A stretch of 64,000 nt of DNA, taken from positions 8,853,540 through 8,917,539 of the forward strand of contig OY978525.1 of assembly GCA_963854835.1 (NCBI GenBank), written 5' to 3'. Position 1 is the stretch's first letter; every line of letters starts with the position of its first letter. Below the pieces are notes generated by a model that was given only the letters and a program-made list of their open reading frames with translations, was not told the DNA's origin and did not search any database. The stretch is from Megamerina dolium (lineage: Eukaryota; Arthropoda; Insecta; Diptera; Megamerinidae). Below are positions 23,690-35,898 of this stretch, in pieces. The position numbers and the translations under genes were made by a program.

Positions 23690-23965
23690 TCATAGTTGGC
23701 CGGACAACCCTGAGTGGTTCTTCGCCTGCTGTAAAATCTGCCTCCAAACGGTTCTATCTTACGCTAGTGTTCTCCAATTCCTGATGTTTAAGGTGGCTGC
23801 ATCACTGTCCACTTCGTGCATCCATCTCAGTCATGGGCGTCCCTTTTTCCTAGTTCTATAACATGTGGCACACAGGATTTGTTGCAGGTGGGTAATCTTC
23901 ATTCTCTCTTCTCGATCACAGAGGCAAAATGGCGTCTATCAGGGCAACCGGTTTTAAGGCATAAT
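23690..23965 (-). mobile_element. Possible tail of a non-LTR retrotransposon
   Basis: Minus-strand text around 23700-23860 reads roughly GRPLMTEMDA...ELENTSVR.NRLEADFTAGEEPLRVVRP. This resembles the decayed GR..GRP..RW.D...DR..WR C-terminus of the retrotransposons at 11119 and 29020. Similarity is weak and frames are broken. Confidence 0.35.
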
Positions 23966-24186
23966 AACTGCCCATTTTATTTAGTCTGATTCCTACGATA
24001 TGAGCCTGAAGAACATATGATTTCAATAAGGTGTTGCAACAGGCCAATACAGAAGAATTGCTAAAATGCGATGTTTCGAGAAGAGTTGTAAAACGATGGT
24101 CACCAAGCCTATATGCTTTGTGCTTTTCTTTTTGGGGCCACATTATGACGCATGTGTATGGCAACAAAGCAAAAATAACTAAACAT

Positions 24187-24188
<2 letters not shown>

Positions 24189-24218
<30 letters not shown>

Positions 24219-24233
24219 GCTCTCTCTCTCTCT
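24189..24233. repeat. (TC)n microsatellite
   Basis: About 45 bp of TC dinucleotides with a few CCC/GC interruptions. Confidence 0.9.
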
Positions 24234-24239
24234 TTGAAA

Positions 24240-25885
24240 ATGTTTAATCCCACTGTCTGTGTTTGTTTTATTAAATTACTTTTTAATAAGTACAACTCTG
24301 TCAAATATTATTTAAGCTGATAACTGGATTTGTGACAAAAACTTTTTCATGAATACTTTCAGTTATTCAATATATACATATATGTTTGTATTTATATTAC
24401 ATAGTTGAGGCATATTCATATGAACAAACATATAAATATGAGTATGTACATATATTGCCAGGCATCTTTGGTGCCTTTGGGGTAATGGAAAGTTTGTGCG
24501 CAAACATTTTACAAATGATTATGCTTATAAGTTTTAAATATGTAATTAAGTAGATTAAATACAAACAAAAATTGAATTATTAATATGTTTTTAGTATAGA
24601 CATTTACTACATGCATTGTTTATAGCATACTTTTAGGTGTTGCCTGTCTGCCTACATAGAGATTATGCTATTTGGAATAAGTTATTATTATTAAACATTT
24701 TTTTTTATAAATAATGGTAAAATAAAATATGTAAAATTTAATAAATTTACATAAAATATATAACTTCTATTTTAGAGGTTTTTTTTTTGTTTCCTAGCTT
24801 TTTAACTAAATACATTGTTGCATACTTTTAGATGTTATCTGTATTTGTATGTAGTTATTTCCATAGACATAGACAAAATAAATTAAATAATAGTAACTTA
24901 CTACTATAATTTAATTTATTCTGTATAATAATATTAATAATAATAATAAAATAAAATATATGTATATAAAATGTAGTAAATTTCCATTGTCTTCTATTTC
25001 ATATGGATCCTCTTTGTTTGCCTTATCCTATCGTTATTTGAGTACGTCTATGTGCGAACTCACTTGAATTTATATTTATTGAAATATATTGAAGTATTTA
25101 TATGCAAATGATATGCAAATATAAACGAGCACTTCGAAATGTGGAATTCTTGTACAAATTCGTAATAGGTAGTGTGGTAAATGTTGTACATCGAATGATA
25201 GTATTTCATATAAGGTACTTCTATGAGTACATCCACTATACTAGCACTCACGTAACCACAACTAGCAATAGTAAAGTTTTATTTAAAACTACAAAATCAA
25301 ATATAGAATATAGTTACATATCATTGTGTTCGATTCAATTGTTCAACTAGTACAATACTACATCATGATGGACTAGTACAAGTACTAGACCATAAACAAG
25401 GCATTAGTATCATGCAAATGCGTTCATCTTGTACTCGGTCAGGAAGAACTACTTATGGTATCATCCCATCGGTTATGTCTGAAGTATTGATTGAAGTAGT
25501 TGTGGTAATTGCCACATAATTCAATATCAACATAGCAACAATAATGAACCATATATGCTCCATGCACGCTTATTTGATTGAATGACACTCTTGGTGTACA
25601 AGTAATTTCACCATGATTATAATGATACGCTTGTCAAATATGTATACAACCACATGTTATTAGTATGTAATATTTCAATATTTTGAAGTAGTTTATGTGG
25701 CTTTTGTTCCATGTTTTTTCACTAATTTTAATGAAAGAGGAACAACTTCTGGAACTGTAGAATAAAATAATTAGATTCTGTCAGCTGATTCTGAGAACAA
25801 AAGGAAAATCAATACTCAATTTCATAATGAATTTTTGAAAACGTGTTTCGCTAAAAAAAATATCACGGCAAAAATATTAAAAAAT
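24240..25885. other. Very AT-rich spacer
   Basis: No gene-like frame. It has short TAA/ATA simple repeats (about 24930-24960) and CTAGTAC-type short repeats near 25350-25390. Confidence 0.35.
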
Positions 25886-25889
25886 AAAT

Positions 25890-26635
25890 AAATATGTGGC
25901 ACTTACAGGCCATTCCCGAAGGACCCTTATGCTGAATTCCTTTTCTAGCACTGTTTTGTGGGTTAAATTTTTTTTGACAGTATTAGGTTAGGTTAGTTTA
26001 TGTGGCTGCCCTATCTCTCTGAAAGGACACACTTAGGCCAGAAAGGCCCATTGTGAAGAACACCAACCTTCTCTTCCAATACTCTTGTGCGTATTAAATT
26101 TGGATAGCATTAGAAGGGACCTACTTATATTAGCAGATTCCGAACGGCAGAACTATTGTGACATCACTTTAACTTAGTTTTGTTACAGAGCCCTTTTACG
26201 AAACATTTTTGGCAAATTGTTACTGCCGGATTGACAGTATTAGAAGGCATCCACTTATACATATTAGCCAATTACGAACGGCAGAACTCTTGTGACATCA
26301 CAGAAAATAATATCTCGTTGAAAAGACCTCCGGGAGAGCTATAATTCCTTCATATATGATTTTGACATTGACTGAGGATAGAAAAAAAAAAAACATTTTG
26401 GCGGTTCTAAAATGGTTAAGAAAAAACAAATGTTTTTTTTTTGTCCCGAGAACGTTTCAACATCATCTTTAAAATTAATGGTGAAATTTTGATACTTTTA
26501 TTTGTAATCCACCCTAGTGGGCACCATTGAAAAGAAAAATCTTCTCTATATTAAAATTGTGCTTCAGTCGAGGTCGTGGACCCACGACCTACAGAGCAGA
26601 AGGCTAACCCACTCAGAAATCAGCTACGGCAAAAT
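25890..26635 (-). mobile_element. tRNA-SINE copies, rearranged
   Basis: From the right: the head at about 26525-26635 (CACGACCTACAGAGCAGAAG, tRNA-like), an unrelated stretch, a short duplicated body piece (26235-26300), and a near-complete body and tail (25985-26235, ending TTAGGTTAGGTTAG). Another tail-type piece with CATTCCCGAAGGACCC lies at 25890-25980. At least two SINE copies, or one with internal duplication and insertion. Confidence 0.65.
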
Positions 26636-26694
26636 CATAGTGAGAAAATAAAACTGACTTTTAAAGAAAGCTGTGAAAAAGCCGGAACTATTTC

Positions 26695-27009
26695 TTAAGA
26701 CTTAAAGCTTAAAGCTTTCATTAAACCCTTATATGACAAGTATCTCTTTAAAAATACACCAATTACAAATGTGTTCAAGCTTCCGTTAAATATCAGCGTT
26801 CTCGGAAAATTACGAGGGGTTTTCGTCAAAAACTCTATAATAAATTCTTCTAGAAAAACATTTTGCCTATCAAGAGGTATCTTTCCGAAAAATGCACATA
26901 TCGAAGAATCTTCAGATAGATTTTTCAAATTTGTTTTGCTGTGACAGAGGTCGATGAGGATTTTCCAAAAAGTGAAAGCAAGTGAAATCAGAGTGCTCAT
27001 TAAATACAA
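26695..27009 (-). other. Unrecognised 104-codon open frame
   Basis: The minus-strand frame has moderately protein-like composition (LDRQNVFLEEFIIEFLTKTP and a hydrophobic N-terminus). I recognise no domain and see no splice partner, promoter or homologue in the window. It lies between a SINE and a mariner remnant and may be chance. Confidence 0.12.
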
Positions 27010-27790
27010 TTTTTACGCAAATAAAAAAAAACTATTACGCAAAACAATTAAGAGCTCGAAAATGGTTTGGGGACCCTTCATCATCGATTGGAACCATCCA
27101 GTACTTATTTAATCGATCTCGGTGCGGTCGTACCATCACAAGTGACGCCAAACGAATTGAGGGCACCACGCGGGAGCACCAAAGTGATGTCGCAAAGGTT
27201 CTGCCGTTCGGAATCCACTAAAATAAGTAGGTCCCTTCTAATACTGTCCAAAAATTTAACACGCATAACAGTACTGGAAGAGAACCTCGGCCAAAGACGA
27301 GCTCACGTTTCTACAAACATAATCGCTTGTCATTTTAAAAAGAGTATGCGGCGATGTTCAATAGCAATCGAACAAGTTCTTGCGCCATTTCGTTACAATG
27401 GAAGAAACATGGATTTGTCACAGCACACCAGATACCAAAGGAATAATCGAAACAGTGGACTTCTCGTGGTAAATAGAAGCCTCAGGATCAATTCGACACC
27501 GATTTGAAGCAAAAACGATCAGATTTGAAGAGGAAAAAAGTTCTCTTTCACCCAAACAACACACTGGCGCACAAATTCTCTGTAACAATGGCAACATTAC
27601 ATAAGTTAAGTCACGAATTACTCCCTTATAACTTTCAGAGTTTCCCCCCCCCCTGCGACTAAATAGTTCGTCGGGAAACAAACTCCTATTTCGGTGGCCT
27701 CGAAAAATCGAATCTCAAAATTTGAGGACTTTTGGACGAAGTGCCTAAGAGAGTGTTCATGGGTGTTCAATATTCGAGAACTTATTGACC
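27010..27790 (+). mobile_element. Decayed mariner (SETMAR-like type) with SINE piece inside
   Basis: Recognisable transposase text, in several frames: RARKWFG...SSIGTIQYLFNRSRCGRT (helix-turn-helix part), a T(E/P)ETK.QSKQWTS-like block near 27430-27470, SDLKRKKVLFHPNNTLAHK (second catalytic block, its Asp lost), and a final HELLPYNFQSFPPPCD region. A 120-bp SINE piece (27180-27300) is embedded. Confidence 0.6.
27180..27300 (+). mobile_element. SINE body fragment
   Basis: GGTTCTGCCGTTCGGAATCC, ATAAGTAGGTCCCTTCTAAT and AACACGCATAACAGTACTGG match the central body of the tRNA-derived SINE. Head and tail are missing. Confidence 0.65.
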
Positions 27791-27981
27791 CATCCTTATA
27801 GAATGTGTTGCCATATGATGCCTATGCTCCAATTTCATTATAACTTTAAAACTATACGAGGCAACAGAGTGTTTCACTGAGAATGTTTGACGGTGAATTA
27901 TAATATTGAACAGATTTTGTTTCCAAACTTAATTGGATTTTGTACTTCTACAAATGTATATTATTTCACTTCCTATCTCTA

Positions 27982-27988
<7 letters not shown>

Positions 27989-28013
<25 letters not shown>

Positions 28014-28014
28014 A
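27989..28014. repeat. (CA)n microsatellite
   Basis: Thirteen CA dinucleotides in a row, following a TC-rich stretch. Confidence 0.9.
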
Positions 28015-28419
28015 GACTCACTATCATTTTCTCTCCATCTCTACCACAATGTATTATTCTTAATGGAAGAACCATTGACAATTTAAAAAAATTAGTTACA
28101 AATTTCATTTTAATTGTAGCTTTGTCGAATAATTAGCCTGCTGAGTAGAAATGAAATGTTTCACTCTTTTTGTAATACTTATTTGCCTATGCAAATAATC
28201 CCAAATTGTGACCTTTACATTTTAATTGTTTTCTTTAAATTGTAAATTAATCCTTGGTTAGTTAAAGGACAATATTATACTGTGTAGTAGGTAATTTAAA
28301 AGAATTACAAAAATAGGGACGAAACAAATGGTAGCAGATTATAATTGTTCTTATTGTTATAATTAATATTATTATTGTTATTCTTATTATTATAATAATT
28401 ACACTGTGTGGCAAGAATT

Positions 28420-28965
28420 TTTAATCCTGATCAGCATAGCCTTTTTGGAAAGAGGGACTGGGCCAGAGTACTTGGCTTTTTCATACAGCCTCTTTTGAGT
28501 ATCTAGTTTGGCTATAGAGGCAATGATTTAAAAATATTTAAAAATCTGATTATTTTCTATAGAAATCTTGTGTACTGCGGTGTACTGGGAGTTTTTGGGG
28601 TCGACGAATCTGGAATCTGGAGTTATTTTTCAAGGATTATCTCAGCAGAACGACTTGACGGTACGAAAAAAAAAAGAAAAAAGCATTGGTTTTTATGCAA
28701 ATCTTTCCACAGAGGCTAAACGGATAAGAAAGACGCCAAATAATATTCTAGAAAAATGTTTTCCGGAAAAAAATAATGGGGTTGCGTAAACAACAAAACT
28801 ATCCTAAGCCTCCTGCTTTCGAGATAAACAGCTCCAAACCCGCCCTTTGTCAAAAAAACCTAACCTGAGAGGTTTTGCTGAGAAACAAAACGGACTTCAA
28901 CACAGTACTCTGGGGCACTCTCTCTTTCCAACAAGCCTATGCTGATCAGGATCAAGCAATTTGTT
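28420..28965. mobile_element. ~0.5-kb DNA element with ~50-bp inverted ends
   Basis: The left end (about 28424-28476) and the reverse complement of the right end (about 28904-28958) share ATCCTGATCAGCATAG.CTT, then TTGGAAAGAGNGA and CCAGAGTAC. Internal sequence has no transposase, so it looks like a MITE or an internally deleted DNA transposon. No clear target duplication was found. Confidence 0.6.
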
Positions 28966-29019
28966 TCTATTTTAGCCTCACAATATTATGATTAATGTCA
29001 TTATTATTAGTATTACTAT

Positions 29020-30405
29020 TTCCCGCATGCACCAGCTCATAAGCAGAATATGGTCGGATGAAAGCATGCCTGATGATTGGAGGCTCAGTGTTCTCTGTCC
29101 TGTACATAAAAAAGGAGACCCCACAATTTGCGCCAACTACCGTGGAATAAGTCTCCTGAGCATCGCGTACAAGGTTCTATCGAGCGTACTCTGTGAAAGA
29201 TTGAAGCCTATGCTCAGCAACCTGATTGGACCTTATCAGTGTGGAGAAGACCCAAGAAAAACAGATCGACGCACACCACCTATTTGTTGATTATAAAGCC
29301 GCTTTCGACAGTCCGGTAAGGGATTACCTCTACGCAACAATGTCTGAGTTCGGTATTCCTGCAAAGCTCATTCGACTTTGTAGAATGACACTGCATAACT
29401 CCCGTTGTGCAGTGAAAATTGGGAAGGACCTCTCCGCACCGTTTAATACCGAACGGGGTTTCAGACAAGGTGATTCGTTATCGTGCGACTTCTTCAATCT
29501 TATTATGGAGAAAATAATACGAGCTGCTGATCTACGACATAATGGCACTATCTTCAACAAAAGTGTCATGCTGTTAGCGTATGCCGACGATATTGACATA
29601 ATCGGCATGAACACGCGAGCAGTCAGTGCAGCATTCTCAGAGTTGGAAAGAGAGTCGCGTCGGATGGGTCTCACGGTGAACGAGGGCAAGACGAAGTATC
29701 TAGTGTCAACAAACAAAGAGTCCCGGCGTCTTGGACAGCACGTCACTGTTGACAACTACGCTTTTGAGGTAGTAAGGGACTTTGTCTATCTTGGAACCAG
29801 CATTAACAGCAGTAATGACGTCAGCTTGGAGATCATGCGTAGGATAACTCTTGCTAACAGGTGTTACTTTGGGCTGAGTAAGCAATTGAGAAGTCGAGCC
29901 CTCTCTCGAAGAACGAAAACTACACTCTACAAGTCTCTCATCATGCCTGTCCTAACATATGGCGCTGAAGCCTGGACAATTTCCACCTCGGATGAGCGAA
30001 TACTTGGAGTTTTCGAGAGAAAAGTCCTACGCAAGATCTTTGGACCTATTTGCGTTGGTGGCGAGTAACGAATAAGGTACAACCATGAGCTGTACGAGCT
30101 GTATGCCGATATTGACATAGTAAAGCGCATCAAAATCCAGCGGCTGCGCTGGCTAGGTCATGTCGAGTGAATGGAAGAACACGCTCCAGCTAAGAAGGTG
30201 TTATATTCGGAACCCGCTGGAGGACGACGCAAAAGAGGAAGACCAAACCTCCGTTGGAAAGACCAAGTACTGGAGAACCTGACGGCGCTTGGAATTTCTA
30301 ACTGGCGCCAGCTAGCGAAGAACAGAGATGGCTGGCGAAGCATGTTATTTTCGGCCTAAATCGATATTCGGTTGTTATGGCCACATAAGTAAGTAAGTAA
30401 GTATT
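29020..30405 (+). mobile_element. Non-LTR retrotransposon, longest copy of its family
   Basis: RT text begins PDDWRLSVLCPVHKKGDPT and ANYRGISLLSIAYKVLS. After a small deletion near 29245 that shifts the frame it continues FVDYKAAFDSPVRDYLY, GFRQGDSLSCDFFNLIMEK and LLAYADDIDIIG (catalytic ADD). The C-terminal WLGHVE and GRPNLRWKDQVLENL blocks follow. Single-base stops interrupt it at 30066 (GAGTAA) and 30169 (GAGTGA). The 3' end is a (TAAG)n tail. AGTATTACTATT at 29008 and AGTATTTCTATT at 30400 may be its target duplication. It is nearly identical to 11119-11947 over the shared part. Confidence 0.85.
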
Positions 30406-31050
30406 TCTATTAATTATATACCTATAAAAAACGTAAATTTAGTACAAATTTAGAACGTTCGTTTTTATAAAGATGGCAAATAAATGACTTCAAATATAAG
30501 TAACACAACAGAAACCAGAAATAATTCCATGTCTGCACTTAATTTATCGATAACTTATCGAAAATTTCTTCTCACATGAGCTGTCACTTTAGGAGAAATA
30601 AAGAATTAATTGCAAAAATTAAGAAAATCTATAAAGAAGAAAATTGGAACAAAGAAAGAGTTGTTCTATTAGATGTTTGAGGAACGGACATATTGAGGAT
30701 TGAGGTGAACCAGAAGGAAATTGCAGGCAAAGAAAAAAAAACAAATTCAGTTTTTTGAAGATTTATTTTATAAACAGACAAATCAGTCTTCATACAAAGT
30801 AATAATAATTATTTCATCAATTTTTCACCTTCAGCTTTCTTTCAAATACAAATAAATCAAATTTTATGCTGCAGAAATGCCAAAATCAATGTAAACGGTG
30901 TTGTTTTAAATTATGTCACTTTCATAATACAACCCTGCGCATTATAGATAAGTTAAGTTCATTATACAGAGTGGTGCATAAGTAACGTTATGATTTAATT
31001 TCTTCAGAAACAATTTTGAAAATTTCGTTTTATATTGAATGTCAGCATTT
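30406..31050. other. AT-rich spacer
   Basis: No coding signal. A possible mariner-type end (GTGGTGCATAAGTAACG) lies near 30972. Confidence 0.3.
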
Positions 31051-31054
31051 GATT

Positions 31055-31200
31055 ATTCAGACACAAAGATCATATCGATGAGGCCCATTTTTACCTCAAT
31101 CGTCAAGCGAATAATCAAAATTGCAGAATAATTGTTGAATATCAATTGTTGAAATCCACCTAGATGCACACTGTGGTGTGGTATAACTTCAGAATTTTTT
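31055..31200 (+). mobile_element. DD41D-type transposase fragment
   Basis: It translates as HIDEAHFYLNRQANNQNCRI...EYQ and then MHTVVWYNFRIF. This matches the SDEAHF..G.VN.QNCR...NP block of the DD41D family elsewhere in the window, with mutations and a stop. Confidence 0.5.
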
Positions 31201-31229
31201 CTTCTAATTCAATAGCGGGCAATGAGTGA

Positions 31230-32490
31230 AATTTTTAAGCCCAGTGGTAGAGATTCCCAAAAGAAAAAGTCACAGCTAACACAGCTCGTCCAACTATGGC
31301 TCGCTTGTGCGAAATTTTTGACGTTTGACGTTTGACGCGTCATGCAGCTAAAAGTCGTCGTACGGTGCAGGAAGCTTATGGTGTATATGCTGCATCGATT
31401 TCAAATTGCAAGTAGTAGTTCAGGCAATTCAGAATTGGCGATTTCGACACAGAAGTCAAGGAGAGTCCTTATCAGCCAAGAAAGTTTGAAGATGAAGAAT
31501 TGGAAGCATTACTCGACCAAGATTGTTGTCAGTGTCAGGAAGTGACTCAAGCAACCATTTTCAAATGTGTCAGACGATTTTACGTGTCAGAAATGTTGCT
31601 TGAGAGATACAAAAAGAAGTCGTTTTGCATCGACTTGTCACTGGTGATAGAAAATGAATTCATTACGACAACCCGAAGTGCAATAAATCGTTTGCGAAGC
31701 ACGGTCAACCACCGAAATAAATGGCAAACGGGAATATTCATAGCGCGAAGGTAATGCTGGGCATTTGATGAGATCAGAAGGATGTCAGACGATCACCTGT
31801 ACCGAACATTGAATTGATTCATTGGAAGAGCGCAATCGCCGAAATAACGACGAGTCTATAATATTCTATCATAAAAACGCACGGCATCATGGGAAGTTTT
31901 ACCTCACCCGGCCCCATCTGACTGCCAGTCGTTGGATACTCCATAATTTATCAATAGCTCAAAAAAAGCCCGCGTCGATTGGTGTAAGGAAATGCTTAAA
32001 AGTTTCGACCGTGGTGCTTCAAAAGACGTGTATAGAATCGTGAAAACAAAACAGCAATCAACCGTGTGGGTATTCAAAGACGAGCCAAATCCAGCAAAAA
32101 TTGTTCGGGCCCGCAGCACATCGAAGCAAATGGTCGCTTGTTTCTTCGGCTGAATGGTTCATGTGACAACTGTTCCGCTTGAGCAACGTAGGACGGTTAA
32201 TTCTAAGTGGTACACGACCATTTGTTTGCCGGAAGCCTTCAGAGAAATTCTCAAAACCAACCGCCAAAGACGAATCATTCTCCATCATGACAATGCGATC
32301 TCTCAAACATCTCATCAAACAGGTGAATTTTTGAGCAGTCTAAACATCGAATTGATGACTCAACCTCAGCACAGTGCTGATTTGGGACCCAGTGACCTTC
32401 TTGTTCCCGAATATCAATGGTAAACTGTGTGGTAAACGATGGAATGGAAAAATTGCTATGACAAATGGTTTGAACAAATGCAAATGTGAA
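31230..32490 (+). mobile_element. Decayed mariner (SETMAR-like), plus strand
   Basis: Recognisable blocks in order: SRRTVQEAYGVYAASI (N-terminal HTH), FEDEELEALLDQD, ESKQQSTVWVFKDEPNPAK (about 32045-32100), TSKQMVACFFG, RRIILHHDNAISQTS (catalytic Asp), an NIELMTQPQHSADLGPSD region (catalytic Asp) and YDKWFEQMQMC (C-terminus). More than six stops or frameshifts interrupt it. Confidence 0.75.
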
Positions 32491-32576
32491 TACGTTGAAA
32501 AACAAAGACGTTTTCATTTAAAAATCTTTGTTATTATTTGCTATTCCCGAAATATATAATTGTAGCCCCATATAAA

Positions 32577-33923
32577 CTAATGACCGAAACTTATATGAAA
32601 TTGTATCAATACAATCGAATATAATATAACATGTGAGATCATTGCAAAGGAACAACGTGTATCGATATCGTATAAACCCAGATGATCCATGGATAAAACA
32701 AAACTGCACAATCGTATAGCATAGGCTTCACACTATATGCAAATTATGAAAGAGAAAAATGAATGCTTTCAGTATTGAATGGATTGAAATACATATATTT
32801 TTTTTTTTTTTTCAATATTTACCATATGATGGAGATTTTCACAAATTAAATTGTTCTCACTTAAATGTCCCATAATTGAAAGTGTCTCATGTTGACTGCT
32901 TCTTGTCATATCACACATTAGATCGTTCATATAAATATCAAATATCATTGCCAGTGCTGAGACAAATTGAAGTACAATGAAATATGCTGGAATGAATTTA
33001 ATGTCCATTGTAATCACAAAGTTAAAATAACCCTGGACAGCCATTGTAGTGAACGCATCCAAACGTGCAGCAAACATTAAAATACTATATAAGCGATTAA
33101 TTTCATCAATCAAGTGTGTCAGCTGATAGTGGTGACCATATGCTACATGCAATTCATCACACAATGTTAACATAACATTCGTAGATGCTGTGGAATGTGG
33201 CCAATGTTGCATGCTTTGCGTATTTAATTGTACCAATTGTGTTATGACATCATTAATACGCACATTTATATAGTGAAAAGCACGACAGACATACCATAAT
33301 GATATGAAATAATTGAATATTGTAAAAAATAAAATTGCATTCGAATTCACTGCAAATACGACAAACAAATACGTGTGCCAGTGCCATTCACGAGGTGTTA
33401 TAAACAAATACACCACTTCAACGAATGTCAAATATACGAGTAATATAAATTTAATCAGAAATATTCGATTATGCAGACATTCGATATGTTTGATAGAGGT
33501 TGTTGCCGATCGATCAAAATACTGATATTCCTGCTCAACGATTTGTAATACTTTTGAGAGAGCAAATGCTGCATGCTCACGTTTCGAACGAGTAACGAGC
33601 ATATAAAGTATAACGGCACCACGTAATATTAAATTTATATAATTTGTAAACTGCACCACTGGATAATGGTTGGGCTGATAGAAGATTTGTGCAAACTCCA
33701 ACAATACCCATGGCAGAGTGATGAGTGTAATTGCATTTGCAGCCATTGCCAAAAATCGATGTGTACGATGTGTCGATATTAATGTTCCTGTTGTTTGATT
33801 GTAACAATACGAATTCATACCGATCAACAATGAATAATAGCACCAGACATTGAAGAGCCAACCATTTAATGTCGAACTCATGGCAGATAATTTAAAAATT
33901 CGTTTATCGGTGGACAGCACCAT
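32577..33923 (-). CDS. Gr E: Gustatory receptor, E-J subclade
   Basis: On the minus strand exon 1 is 33923-32823 and exon 2 is 32732-32577. The phase-0 intron is 90 bp (GTAAAT ... TATAG). The product is 418 residues. The frame is open for 45 more codons upstream, but the start is MVLSTDKRIFKLSAM because all five paralogues begin there and a conserved promoter-like element overlaps the extension. Landmarks: NSYCYNQTTGTLISTHRTHRF, TRSKREHAAFAL, LIDEINRLYSILMFAARLDAF and DLMCDMTRSSQHETLSIMGHL. The end is LYSIVLIQFHISFGH, with the Gr signature intact. Exon 1 is nearly identical to gene F, with only two amino-acid differences seen (L/F and L/W around the TLPWVL block). The last exon clearly differs from F. 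Confidence 0.93.
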
Positions 33924-33938
33924 ATTGTCGCAGTATAT

Positions 33939-33958
33939 GACACTAATTTCAATAGACG
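33939..33958 (-). promoter_or_regulatory. Conserved E-J core-promoter element (gene E copy)
   Basis: The minus strand reads CGTCTATTGAAATTAGTGTC, ending 15 bp before the ATG of gene E. Near-identical 20-mers precede F, G, H, I and J. ATTAGT resembles an arthropod initiator and the TATTGAAA part an upstream AT box. Confidence 0.55.
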
Positions 33959-34513
33959 AATGCGAAATTGATTCAAACTGTTTCGTTTTTAATTTGATTG
34001 ACACGACATATACTTGTATAGAAGGACTTGAATACCCTGTAGGACCAGCAGATAGCATATTAGTTTGTCAAATAGTTGAATGAAACTAGTTGTTAGTTAA
34101 TGTCAGAATAAATAGTACGCTCGTAGTAATTGTTTATATTAAATATTTACAAATAATCTTTAATTATATACCAATAGCGAATAAGTAAATAAAAACAAAC
34201 AGAAGACATGCGGAAGGCCCTCCGAACTACATTCTGACATTTGCGAGGGAATGGGATTATGGCCAGCCCAAGCATCACACCCACTACACAAAAGAATTCT
34301 GATGTCGCTCATTTGTAGTACGATATTTTATCGATTTACGATTGCAATAATTTTGAATATTATTTTCTCTTCTTCTTCTTTTGAATTTATATAAAAATAA
34401 ACTAAATTTCGCCTAATCATTGAACTTTAGAATTAGATTTAGAAAACCAATTTCCACTATGCATTGTTTCAAAGATGATCGATCGGATCGATTAATCTCA
34501 CTGTAATCGAAAT

Positions 34514-35863
34514 TTAATATCGACCAAGACTTAAGTGAAATTGTATCAATACAATGACATATGATAAAATACGTGAGACCATGCCAAAGGTAGCAAGTGT
34601 ATCGACATTGTATAAGCCCAAATGATCCATGGATAACATAAAACTGCACAATCGTATAGCATAGGCTTCACACTATATGCAAATTATGAAAGAGAAAAAT
34701 GAATGCTTTCAGTATTGAATGGATTGAAATACATATATTTTTTTTTTTTTTTCAATATTTACCATATGATGGAGATTTTCACAAATTAAATTGTTCTCAC
34801 TTAAATGTCCCATAATTGAAAGTGTCTCATGTTGACTGCTTCTTGTCATATCACACATTAGATCGTTCATATAAATATCAAATATCATTGCCAGTGCTGA
34901 GACAAATTGAAGTACAATGAAATATGCTGGAATGAATTTAATGTCCATTGTAATCACAAAGTTAAAATAACCCTGGACAGCCATTGTAGTGAACGCATCC
35001 AAACGTGCAGCAAACATTAAAATACTATATAAGCGATTAATTTCATCAATCAAGTGTGTCAGCTGATAGTGGTGACCATATGCTACATGCAATTCATCAC
35101 ACAATGTTAACATAACATTCGTAGATGCTGTGGAATGTGGCCAATGTTGCATGCTTTGCGTATTTAATTGTACCAATTGTGTTATGACATCATTAATACG
35201 CACATTTATATAGTGAAAAGCACGACAGACATACCATAATGATATGAAATAATTGAATATTGTAAAAAATAAAATTGCATTCGAATTCACTGCAAATACG
35301 ACAAACAAATACGTGTGCCAGTGCCATTCACGAGGTGTTATAAACAAATACACCACTTCAACGAATGTCAAATATACGAGTAATATAAATTTAATCAGAA
35401 ATATTCGATTATGCAGACATTCGATATGTTTGATAGAGGTTGTTGCCGATCGATCAAAATACTGATATTCCTGCTCAACGATTTGTAATACTTTTGAGAG
35501 AGCAAATGCTGCATGCTCACGTTTCGAACGAGTAACGAGCATATAAAGTATAACGGCACCACGTAATATTAAATTTATATAATTTGTAAACTGCACCACT
35601 GGATAATGGTTGGGCTGATAGAAGATTTGTGCAAACTCCCACAATACCCATGGCAGAGTGATGAATGTAATTGCATTTGCAGCCATTGCCAAAAATCGAT
35701 GTGTACGATGTGTCGATATTAATGTTCCTGTTGTTTGATTGTAACAATACGAATTCATACCGATCAACAATGAATAATAGCACCAGACATTGAAGAGCCA
35801 ACCATTTAATGTCGAACTCATGGCAGATAATTTAAAAATTCGTTTATCGGTGGACAGCACCAT
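34514..35863 (-). CDS. Gr F: Gustatory receptor, hybrid of E-type exon 1 and G-type exon 2
   Basis: On the minus strand exon 1 is 35863-34763 and exon 2 is 34672-34514. The 90-bp intron matches gene E's. The product is 419 residues, starting MVLSTDKRIFKLSAM. Exon 1, intron and 5' flank are almost identical to gene E at an offset of 1940 bp. Exon 2 (ending SYVIVLIQFHLSLGRY) and its 3' flank are identical to gene G at an offset of 1907 bp. The switch lies within the first ~12 codons of exon 2 (CEAYAIRLCSF), which all three genes share. This is the expected product of unequal crossing-over between an E-like and a G-like gene. The reading frame and splice sites stay intact, so a functional chimeric receptor is plausible. 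Confidence 0.93.
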
Positions 35864-35878
35864 ATTGTCGCAGTATAT

Positions 35879-35898
35879 GACACTAATTTCAATAGACG
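35879..35898 (-). promoter_or_regulatory. Conserved E-J core-promoter element (gene F copy)
   Basis: Identical to the gene E copy (minus strand CGTCTATTGAAATTAGTGTC), at the same distance from the start codon, as expected of a recent duplicate. Confidence 0.55.

Noticed and set aside
33313..33525. Plus-strand frames opposite Gr exons (for example 33313-33525 and its twin 35253-35465)
   Set aside because: Their conservation only mirrors the duplicated receptor exons on the other strand.
33924..34058. 45-residue N-terminal extension of gene E (and the same in F at 35864-35998)
   Set aside because: Paralogues start at the internal Met, and the extension overlaps the conserved promoter-like element.
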